From: Vogesella mureinivorans | Lineage (GTDB): Bacteria; Pseudomonadota; Gammaproteobacteria; Burkholderiales; Chromobacteriaceae | Assembly (NCBI RefSeq): GCF_007644035.1 | Contig: NZ_VMTV02000663.1 | Coordinates: 1-64,000, forward strand | DNA length: 64,000 nt | Direction: 5' to 3' | Part shown: in pieces, positions 57,820 through 64,000 of the stretch | How the letters are laid out: every line of letters begins with the position of its first letter | Numbering within the stretch: position 1 is the stretch's first letter | The notes under the pieces: model-generated | The model's database searches: none | The model's input: only the letters and a program-made list of their open reading frames with translations | Told to the model about the DNA's origin: nothing | Program-made: the position numbers and the translations under genes

Positions 57820-58686
57820 ATGCCTATCATCGTAAACAGCAACATAGCGTCTCTGAACGCTCAAAGGAACTTAAACCAGTCCAACTCGGCCTTGTCTACG
57901 TCCCTGCAACGCCTGTCTTCCGGTTTACGCGTAAACTCGGCAAAAGACGATGCAGCAGGCTTGGCCGTATCGGAAGGTTTGAACTCGCAAATTCGCGGTA
58001 ACCAGCAAGGTGTACGTAACGCCTACGACGGTATCTCGGTAGCGCAAACTGCCGAAGGTGCACTGGGCCAGATTACCAACAACCTGCAACGTATCCGTGA
58101 GCTGGCTACCCAGGCATCCAACGCCTCGGTATCCAACACCAACCGCTCGCAGCTGCAAAAAGAAACCGACCAGCTGACTCAGGAGATTGCACGTATCGTG
58201 CAAACCACCGAGTTCAACGGCGCCCAGCTGCTGACCGGCTCCGGTACTGCTGGTTTTAACTTCCAGGTAGGTTCGCAAGGCTCGGCCAACTTCCAGATCA
58301 GCACTGCCAGCGGTATCGATATGACTACCTCGGCCAGTGGCGGCATCGCCTTTGCTGCTGCCAGTGCGGTAACAGGTACCGGCGCAGTAGACATCACCAG
58401 CCAGTCCAACGCTTCTGCCGCGCTGAACGCACTGGATACTGCCATCAGCAACGTCACCAACGTACGCGCTACCTTTGGTGCGATACAGAACCGTTTTGAA
58501 GCAGTGATCGCCAACACTCAGAACTATGTAGAAAACCTGAGTGCCTCGCGTAGCCGTATCGTGGATGCAGACTTTGCATCTGAAACCGCCACCCTCACGC
58601 GTAACCAGATTCTGCAACAGGCAGGTACGGCGATTCTGGGCCAGGCAAACACAGTGCCGCAGGCTGCACTGTCCCTGCTGCGCTAA
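57820..58686 (+). CDS. fliC: flagellin (copy 2)
   Basis: 288 aa. Same architecture as copy 1, differing in about 20 positions spread over the chain (for example AVSEGLNSQIR against AVAEGITSQVR) and lacking the final Gly. Own sigma-28 promoter and ribosome binding site ACGGAG. The gap to flaG holds a 10-bp stem hairpin, so part of the transcripts may run on into flaG-fliD-fliS. Confidence 0.97.
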   Translation: MPIIVNSNIASLNAQRNLNQSNSALSTSLQRLSSGLRVNSAKDDAAGLAVSEGLNSQIRGNQQGVRNAYDGISVAQTAEGALGQITNNLQRIRELATQASNASVSNTNRSQLQKETDQLTQEIARIVQTTEFNGAQLLTGSGTAGFNFQVGSQGSANFQISTASGIDMTTSASGGIAFAAASAVTGTGAVDITSQSNASAALNALDTAISNVTNVRATFGAIQNRFEAVIANTQNYVENLSASRSRIVDADFASETATLTRNQILQQAGTAILGQANTVPQAALSLLR

Positions 58687-58705
58687 GCAGTTTGGTAAAA
58701 TGGTG

Positions 58706-58736
58706 GCCCCCTCTACAGCTATACTCTAGAGGGGGC
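58706..58736 (+). terminator. hairpin between flagellin gene 2 and flaG
   Basis: GCCCCCTCTA/TAGAGGGGGC, 10-bp stem and 11-base loop, no T-run. It may protect the flagellin mRNA 3' end or attenuate read-through. Confidence 0.6.
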
Positions 58737-58758
58737 GATCGCCTTGGAGGTATACATC

Positions 58759-59172
58759 ATGCAGATTGGTGCAATGCCTAACTCTCAGCCGGTGGTGGCA
58801 CTAAGCAGCCGCCAGCAGCAAGAGTTACCCGTACAGCTGTCCGCCGATGAGCGGCCGGCTGTCACACCCGAAACCACTAAAGCCGTTGCTGGCGTAGCCG
58901 ATACAAAACAACAGGCTAACAGCAAAGATGCCAAAGAAAAGCCGCCCAGTGCCAGTGAGCTGGCGGACGCAATAAAAAAACTGAACGAGGCGGTAAAACT
59001 GTACAAAGGTGACCTGCAATTTACGGTGGATGAAGATACCCAATTGCAAGTCGTCAAGGTAGTAGACCGCGGCTCGAAAGAGCTGATACGGCAGATCCCC
59101 TCTCCCGAGGTCGTCCGTATTGCCAAGGCAATTGACGAATTCAGCAGCCTGTTCATACGGGATCAGGCCTGA
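58759..59172 (+). CDS. flaG: FlaG family flagellar protein
   Basis: 137 aa. Small cytosolic protein linked to filament length. The N-terminal 65 residues are low-complexity; the conserved domain is ADAIKKLNEAVKLYKGDLQFTVDEDTQLQVVKVVDRGSKELIRQIPSPEVVRIAKAIDEF. TTGGAGG eight bases before the ATG at 58759 sets the start. Between flagellin and fliD, its usual place. Confidence 0.93.
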   Translation: MQIGAMPNSQPVVALSSRQQQELPVQLSADERPAVTPETTKAVAGVADTKQQANSKDAKEKPPSASELADAIKKLNEAVKLYKGDLQFTVDEDTQLQVVKVVDRGSKELIRQIPSPEVVRIAKAIDEFSSLFIRDQA

Positions 59173-59202
59173 CACTTCATCACGCATGGAAGGTAAGACA
59201 GC

Positions 59203-60600
59203 ATGGCATCCATTACGACAGCTGGCAGCAACTTTGATGTACAGGGCCTGGTTTCCCAGCTGATGTCCCTGGAGCAGGCCCCGCTTACCGCCAGCAAGAA
59301 AAGACAGTCCGAGTACAACAACCAGCTCTCGTCCCTGGGCAAGCTGAAATCCACCCTGTCCGACTTTCAAACCAGCATGCGTGGCTTGCTGTCCGGTACG
59401 GCACTAAACGTGACCAAAGCGGAAAGCAGCGATAGCACCACCATCAAGGCCACCTCGGATTTCACCGCCTCGGCCGGTACCTACGTGATGAATGTCACCA
59501 GTCTGGCCTCGGCACAGACGCTGGCACTGTCATCGTACGCTGGTGGTAGCGGTGCCATTGCCTCGGCCACCACAGCACTGGGCAATACGGCAGGCAACCT
59601 GACCTTCAGCTTTGGCGATGGCAAAACCGGCACCGTTGCGCTGTCCGCAGGCGCTTCCCTGCAGGATATTTCATCCGCCATCAACTCCGCCGGCCTGGAC
59701 GTAGCCGCCTCGGTAGTGAATAGCGGTGCCGAAGGTTACAAACTGGCACTCACCAGTAAAAACAGCGGTAACGCTGGCGCTTTTAGCCTGTCGGGTGGTG
59801 CAGCACTGGGCGTAGGTTTTCTGGATTTTGACCGTACCAGCAGCGATGCGGCCAACCTGGCCAAGCGCACCGCCGCCCCCAGTGATGCCGTCATGACCAT
59901 CAACGGGGTCACGGTGACCGCTTCAAGCAACAAGGTCAGCGGCGTGATGACCGGGCTGGACGTGACGCTGTATAAAACCGGTGCCGCCACACTGACGGTG
60001 ACACGGGACAACGACACCGTACTGAAGAACGTGCAGGCCTTTGTGGACGGTTACAATAAAATCGATGCCCAGGTCGACGAGATGTACAAACAGACCGGCT
60101 CAACCGTCACCGATGCCTCCGGCAAAACCATTGGCACCACCTCCCGCGTAGATGGCTCGGTACGCATGCTGATGCAGTCGCTCTCCAATGAACTGAATAC
60201 CGGTATCAGCGGGCAGGACCTGTCCAGTGGCTTTGGCTTCATGAGCCAGATTGGTATCAGCCTGCAAAAAGACGGAACGCTGAAACTGGACAGTGAAGTC
60301 TTTAAAAAGGCGCTAGACAAAGACCCGGTGGCGGTAGCCAGAGTATTCAGCAACCCGAATGAAGATGGTTTCGCTGACCGGCTGAACAAAAAAGTCAGTG
60401 ACATGCAGGGCACCGAAGGCATGCTGCAAATGCGTACCACCAGCCTGAACCAGCAGGTGCGCTACGAAACACAACGTCAGCAGCAGATACAGGCAGCGCT
60501 GGACGACAAACAAAAAGCCCTGCTGGGCCAATATTCACGCCTGGACGCAGCGCTGGCAAAAATGAAAACGCAAAGCAGCTACTTGTCAGCTGGTCTTTAA
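59203..60600 (+). CDS. fliD: flagellar filament cap protein FliD
   Basis: 465 aa. Forms the cap that folds flagellin at the filament tip. N-terminal SNFDVQGLVSQLMSLEQAPLTASKKRQSEYNNQLSSLGKLKS and the C-terminal helical region (about 395-460) with GLNQQ-type coiled coil are family hallmarks; the middle domains are Ala/Ser/Thr-rich. Starts 30 bases after flaG. Confidence 0.95.
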   Translation: MASITTAGSNFDVQGLVSQLMSLEQAPLTASKKRQSEYNNQLSSLGKLKSTLSDFQTSMRGLLSGTALNVTKAESSDSTTIKATSDFTASAGTYVMNVTSLASAQTLALSSYAGGSGAIASATTALGNTAGNLTFSFGDGKTGTVALSAGASLQDISSAINSAGLDVAASVVNSGAEGYKLALTSKNSGNAGAFSLSGGAALGVGFLDFDRTSSDAANLAKRTAAPSDAVMTINGVTVTASSNKVSGVMTGLDVTLYKTGAATLTVTRDNDTVLKNVQAFVDGYNKIDAQVDEMYKQTGSTVTDASGKTIGTTSRVDGSVRMLMQSLSNELNTGISGQDLSSGFGFMSQIGISLQKDGTLKLDSEVFKKALDKDPVAVARVFSNPNEDGFADRLNKKVSDMQGTEGMLQMRTTSLNQQVRYETQRQQQIQAALDDKQKALLGQYSRLDAALAKMKTQSSYLSAGL

Positions 60601-60628
60601 TATCAGGCCACACCGAGGAAATTAAGTA

Positions 60629-61051
60629 ATGAACCGACTGGCGCTACAGCAGCTCAACAAAGCCTATAAACAGGACGCTCTCGAGGCTTCGGTATATGGC
60701 GCAAGCCAGGTAGGGCTAATCGTCATGCTGTACGAAGGGGCGATTACCGCCCTGCAAAAAGCACAGCAGGAAATCGCACAAAACAATTACATCGAAAAAG
60801 GGCGCCTGATCGGCAAAGGCCTGGAAATCATCAACGGCCTGGATACGGTCCTGGATTTGAACAAGGGCGGGGAAGTGTCGGCCAACCTGCGCGAGCTGTA
60901 CGTCTACATGAAACACAGACTGGGCGTAGCCAACAGCAAAAACGATGCAGATATCCTGCAGGAAATCATCAAGCTGCTGGACGAACTGCTGGGTGCCTGG
61001 CGCCAGCTGGATAAAATGCAAGGTGCCTCCCTGCGAGGGGGCAAAATCTGA
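60629..61051 (+). CDS. fliS: flagellin export chaperone FliS
   Basis: 140 aa. Binds the flagellin C-terminus before export. All-helical; MNRLALQQLNKAYKQDALEASVYGASQVGLIVMLYEGAITALQKA and LYVYMKHRLGVANSKNDADILQEIIKLLDELLGAW match the family. The stop overlaps the fliT start by one base. Confidence 0.95.
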   Translation: MNRLALQQLNKAYKQDALEASVYGASQVGLIVMLYEGAITALQKAQQEIAQNNYIEKGRLIGKGLEIINGLDTVLDLNKGGEVSANLRELYVYMKHRLGVANSKNDADILQEIIKLLDELLGAWRQLDKMQGASLRGGKI

Positions 61052-61359
61052 TGCCAGCCACCTCGTTGCAACAGGCGGCAGAAAGCTATGCCCACCTTAC
61101 CAGCGAGATGATGGTGCTCTGCCAGGAAGGTGCATGGGAAGCCTGGCTCGTACTGGAAGAACAGCGCGGCGATATTTTCCAGCAACTACAACACCTGATG
61201 CAGACAAGCCCTATGCAAGAGCCAATCCGTGCCATATTAAAAGAGGCGCTGGCGCAAAATGATGCCATGCAGGTCATGGTGGCCGCACGCCACGAGGTAC
61301 TGGCAGGGGAAATCAGTAATACCCGTCAGCAACAGAAAATCAGCAGCACTTACCGCTAG
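61051..61359 (+). CDS. fliT: FliT-like flagellar chaperone
   Basis: 102 aa, helical. Weak sequence conservation, but size, helix content and position directly after fliS identify it as a FliT-type chaperone, which binds FliD and, in enterobacteria, inhibits FlhDC. TGATG coupling to fliS. Confidence 0.75.
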   Translation: MPATSLQQAAESYAHLTSEMMVLCQEGAWEAWLVLEEQRGDIFQQLQHLMQTSPMQEPIRAILKEALAQNDAMQVMVAARHEVLAGEISNTRQQQKISSTYR

Positions 61360-61403
61360 CAAGGGCCTTCCGCCGTGTCGCGGTAAGCACGCAGGAGCCA
61401 GCG

Positions 61404-61799
61404 ATGAATACTACCGATTGGTTGTTGTTTTTGATTGTGGTGTTACAGTCCGGCATCGTTTTCTGGCTGTGGCGGCGTATTGACATGATCGAATCAGAGC
61501 GGCGGGTAGAGGCCAGTACCTTTGACCACCTGCAGCGCCAGATCAGTGCCATGCAACGCAGCCTGCAAGAAGCCTCGCAAGCCAAACCTGCCGCTGCCGC
61601 GCCACCACCCGCGCCCCCCGCCAGAACCGTATTACGCCAGCAGCCCCTGGCCACCACGGAGGGCGCTAGCCCTTACAACCAGGCGATCGAATTGTTCAAG
61701 CGTGGTTTTTCTACCGCCGACGTAGCAGAACGCTGCGGCATCTCCCGCAGTGAAGCCGAATTGATCCTTTCTCTTTACCGTAACAGCCCCACCGCATGA
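61404..61799 (+). CDS. DUF2802 membrane-anchored protein of the flagellar cluster
   Basis: 131 aa. N-terminal membrane helix (about 6-23), coiled-coil segment to about 55, Pro/Ala linker, and a C-terminal DUF2802 domain, PYNQAIELFKRGFSTADVAERCGISRSEAELILSLYR, that looks like a small helix-turn-helix. Function unknown; the family lies near flagellar genes in proteobacteria. Its end overlaps the next gene by four bases, so both belong to the flagellar operon. Confidence 0.82.
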   Translation: MNTTDWLLFLIVVLQSGIVFWLWRRIDMIESERRVEASTFDHLQRQISAMQRSLQEASQAKPAAAAPPPAPPARTVLRQQPLATTEGASPYNQAIELFKRGFSTADVAERCGISRSEAELILSLYRNSPTA

Positions 61800-63307
61800 T
61801 TTCGCCGTTGTTACCCGGCCTGTCCGGTACGCAAACCGGTGCTGCCGAGCTAGCCGGCAGCCCGCTTACGCCCGCCCAGGCCATCAAGCTTGGCCGGGAG
61901 CAAGGCCGTTTGCTGCTGGAAGCCAGCAGTACACCGGCCCGCATGCCCGCGCTGCAAAGCGGCGAAACCCTGCTGGCCCAGGTCAGCGAGCGGCTGCCCG
62001 ATGGCAAGTTGGCCGCACAGATCAAAGGCGAGCCCTTTATCCTGACCGTGCCGCAAGATGGCAAAGTAGAAGGCGAGGCGCTACGCCTGCGGGTAGCCAC
62101 CACACAGCCGCTGTCTTTTTTCCTGCTGGATGGCGACGACCTTAAACCCCCGCCCTCCCCGGCAGACCAGATCGCCGCCCGGCAGTCGCAGGCACTGGCC
62201 AACGCCATGCAGCTGGCCGCCAGCAGCGAAGGGGTGGCGCTGGAAACCCTGTCGCAGCCCACCGGTAAAATGCCGGCCTTCCAGACGGGCGAGTGGGTGA
62301 TGGCCAAAGTAGCCGAGCGCTTGCCCGACGGCAGCGCGGCCGTACTGGTAAAAAATGCAGCCTTTACGCTGAAGGCGCCCGGTGATGGCCAGGCGCTGCG
62401 CGCCGACCCGCTATTGCTGCGCGTGCGCAGTACCGAGCCGGTGCTCAGCTTTCAGCAAGTGGACATGCCACAGGCGGCGGAAACCGACAAGTCGGCCGCT
62501 GTCACGTTCAGCACGGCGTCACGCTATTTATCCAGCCTGCTCACCGTTGCCGGTGGCAATCATGCGGCCAACCAGAGCCCTGGCGCGAGCCTGCTCACCC
62601 AGCTGCCACCCGGCATGGCGGGCCAGCTGGCCACCGGTAGCAGCCCGCTGGCCGCCACCATCAACAGCCAGCTGGCTGCCAGCCTGGCCGCTACCCCCCC
62701 CGCCCTGCACACCACGGCTGCCCACGCAGCACTGCTAGCCGACCCGGCCCAGCCCGCACAGGAAAGCGAAACCCGCCTGAAGGCCACCGTTGAAAAAAGC
62801 GGTGTGTTTTATGAGGCGCACCAAAAAGCCTGGGCCAATGGCCGCCTGTCGCTGGACGAGCTCAAGCAAGAGCCACAAGCCAGGCTGGCGAGTGCCCTGC
62901 CCCCCGAGCCCAGCGGCAAAAGCGCTGTCACGCAGGAAATCGGCCACCTGGTACAACGCCAGCTGGATACGCTGGAGCAAAAGCAGTTTGTCTTTACCGG
63001 CCAGGCCTGGCCCGGCCAGCTGGTGCAATGGCAGATCCAGCCGGAAGAGCCTGGCGAGCGTGAGGCGAACGGGCAGCAGGACATGCGCGCTTGGCATACC
63101 AACCTGGCTTTAAGCCTGCCGGCACTGGGCGGCTTGGCCGCACGTATCCGCATGGTAGGCAACCAGATCCAGCTCACTTTTGACACCGACAACCCCGAGG
63201 CTGCCGCCATGATTGAGCAGCACAGACAGCAGCTGGCAGGCTCCATGGAAGCCGCCGGGCTTGCTCTGGCCAGCTTGCAGGTAAGACATGAAACAGGCTC
63301 GCCTTGA
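61796..63307 (+). CDS. FliK-type flagellar hook-length control protein
   Basis: 503 aa. The C-terminal Flg_hook domain (about 390-500: WPGQLVQWQIQPEE, LSLPALGGLAARIRMVGNQIQLTFDTDNPEAAAMI, MEAAGLALASLQVRH) is the FliK substrate-switch domain. The N-terminal half has an internal duplication: residues 50-113 and 159-223 both read MPA-Q-GE..A.V.ERLPDG...K..F.L..P.DG..LRV..T.P.SF. The middle is Ala/Pro/Ser-rich, as in FliK rulers. It is not beside the hook genes, so it may be a second FliK paralogue; it overlaps the FlhB-like gene by 20 bases. Confidence 0.82.
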   Translation: MISPLLPGLSGTQTGAAELAGSPLTPAQAIKLGREQGRLLLEASSTPARMPALQSGETLLAQVSERLPDGKLAAQIKGEPFILTVPQDGKVEGEALRLRVATTQPLSFFLLDGDDLKPPPSPADQIAARQSQALANAMQLAASSEGVALETLSQPTGKMPAFQTGEWVMAKVAERLPDGSAAVLVKNAAFTLKAPGDGQALRADPLLLRVRSTEPVLSFQQVDMPQAAETDKSAAVTFSTASRYLSSLLTVAGGNHAANQSPGASLLTQLPPGMAGQLATGSSPLAATINSQLAASLAATPPALHTTAAHAALLADPAQPAQESETRLKATVEKSGVFYEAHQKAWANGRLSLDELKQEPQARLASALPPEPSGKSAVTQEIGHLVQRQLDTLEQKQFVFTGQAWPGQLVQWQIQPEEPGEREANGQQDMRAWHTNLALSLPALGGLAARIRMVGNQIQLTFDTDNPEAAAMIEQHRQQLAGSMEAAGLALASLQVRHETGSP

Positions 63308-63647
63308 TCACCGCCGCTCGGCGGTAGCACTCAGCTATAAAGAAGGCGCCAACGCCCCGTCTGTGGTGGCCAAAGGCTACGGCCAGATGGCCGAGCGCAT
63401 TATCGAGCAAGCCAAAGACGCTGGCGTGTTCGTGCACGACTCGCCCGAGCTGGTCAACCTGCTGATGCAGGTAGACCTGGATAGCCACATTCCGCCCGAG
63501 CTGTACCGTGCCGTGGCCGAAATCCTGGCCTTCGTTTATTTTCTGGAACAACAAGCCAAAGGCGAAAAAATCGACTTTGCCCAGTGGCTGGCCATGCGCC
63601 GGCCGCCTCCTCTTGCTGTGCAAACCAACTCTGGAGCCAATCAATGA
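63288..63647 (+). CDS. FlhB C-terminal domain homologue (FlhX-like)
   Basis: 119 aa. Matches only the cytosolic C-terminal domain of FlhB: AVALSYKEGANAPSVVAKGYGQMAERIIEQAKDAGVFVHDSPELVNLLMQVDLDSHIPPELYRAVAEILAFVYFLEQQ. The NPTH autocleavage site that precedes this part in FlhB is absent (RRSAVAL instead), so the protein resembles the fragment left after FlhB cleavage. Such free domains can take part in export substrate switching, which fits its overlap with the FliK-type gene. Its stop overlaps the next start (ATGA). Confidence 0.88.
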   Translation: MKQARLDHRRSAVALSYKEGANAPSVVAKGYGQMAERIIEQAKDAGVFVHDSPELVNLLMQVDLDSHIPPELYRAVAEILAFVYFLEQQAKGEKIDFAQWLAMRRPPPLAVQTNSGANQ

Positions 63648-64000
63648 AAGTGGGATATATCGGCCTGGGCATCATGGGCCGCCCGTGTGTCATCAACCTG
63701 TTAAAAGCCGGCTTTGATGTAACGGTCTGGGCACGCCGCCAGGCATCGGCCACGGCGCTGATCGATGGCGGGGCGCACTGGGCGCCCAGCGTGGCCGAGC
63801 TGGCCGCGCAAGTGGACGTGCTGATCAGTAATGTGTCGGATACCGCTGATGTCGAGCAGCTGCTGCTGGGCCCCGATGGTGTCGCCACCACCGCCAGGCC
63901 CGGCCTGGTGTGCGTGGACATGAGCACCATCTCGCCGATTGGCGCCCGCGATATCGCGCAAAGGTTGGCCGCAAGCGCTGTGACTTTCCTGGATTGCCCG
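63644..64000 (+). CDS. 3-hydroxyisobutyrate dehydrogenase-family oxidoreductase (partial)
   Basis: First 119 residues; the gene runs off the window. NAD(P)-binding Rossmann start MKVGYIGLGIMGRPCVINLLKAGFDVTVWAR and the substrate motif DMSTISP identify the beta-hydroxyacid dehydrogenase family (tartronate semialdehyde reductase, 3-hydroxyisobutyrate or glyoxylate/succinic semialdehyde reductase); which one cannot be decided from the fragment. A motif copy lies at 63964. Although coupled to the flagellar gene by ATGA overlap, it is probably metabolically unrelated. Confidence 0.88.
   Translation, partial: MKVGYIGLGIMGRPCVINLLKAGFDVTVWARRQASATALIDGGAHWAPSVAELAAQVDVLISNVSDTADVEQLLLGPDGVATTARPGLVCVDMSTISPIGARDIAQRLAASAVTFLDCP

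Overview
The window looks like chromosomal DNA of a motile, respiring betaproteobacterium of the order Neisseriales, most like Chromobacteriaceae/Vogesella-type genera. Three things point there: the tpiA-secG-tRNA-Leu-nuoA..N-DUF2818 order, the yicC/Ser-Thr kinase/PP2C/rph block, and a SAH riboswitch in front of ahcY. Base composition is GC-rich throughout. Nearly all genes are housekeeping genes of normal length. I saw no phage, insertion sequence, CRISPR array or rRNA.

Layout. 1-3.9 kb: tRNA-Phe at the edge, tyrosine/homogentisate catabolism (maiA, fahA, hpd) and a divergent Lrp-type regulator. 4-5.8 kb: a membrane GAF-GGDEF protein with an altered metal site. 5.9-9.7 kb: the activated-methyl cycle (metF, ahcY with SAH riboswitch, metK). 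9.7-11.5 kb: two lipid A-type acyltransferases. 11.8-26.6 kb: all fourteen subunits of NADH:quinone oxidoreductase plus a DUF2818 protein, preceded by tRNA-Leu, secG and tpiA. 28-33.5 kb: phosphate uptake (pstSCAB, then a Pit-type transporter). 33.5-38.8 kb: recG, a DUF2147 protein, a PhzF-family protein and sstT. 38.8-40.1 kb: a gene-free block of long repeats and hairpins. 40.1-44.5 kb: LysE-type exporter, ridA, hemW, rdgB, dusA. 44.8-50.5 kb: an FNR-box-headed cluster of two Aer-like PAS proteins (one without a chemotaxis signalling domain) and two HD-GYP proteins (one degenerate). 50.5-52.9 kb: rstA/rstB-like two-component system and a small Lys/Ala-rich exported protein resembling Asr. 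52.9-56.5 kb: rph, PP2C phosphatase, Ser/Thr kinase, yicC. 56.6-63.6 kb: two near-identical flagellins with sigma-28 promoters, flaG, fliD, fliS, fliT, DUF2802, a FliK-type protein and a truncated FlhB-like protein. The window ends inside a 3-hydroxyisobutyrate dehydrogenase-family gene.

The most striking signal is not a gene. The 10-mer GTTGGCCGCA (extended form near AAGGTTGGCCGCAAG) occurs at least 43 times by eye on the two strands, against well under one expected by chance. It lies between genes, inside genes and in inverted pairs forming hairpins. It behaves like the DNA uptake sequences of Neisseriaceae but has a different sequence. Perfect or near-perfect head-to-head copies inside maiA, phzF, hemW and nuoG are all read in the frame that gives the peptide AANVG(R/E). 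The second candidate for an undescribed system is the PAS/HD-GYP cluster at 44.8-50.5 kb, which probably links redox sensing to c-di-GMP turnover and chemotaxis.
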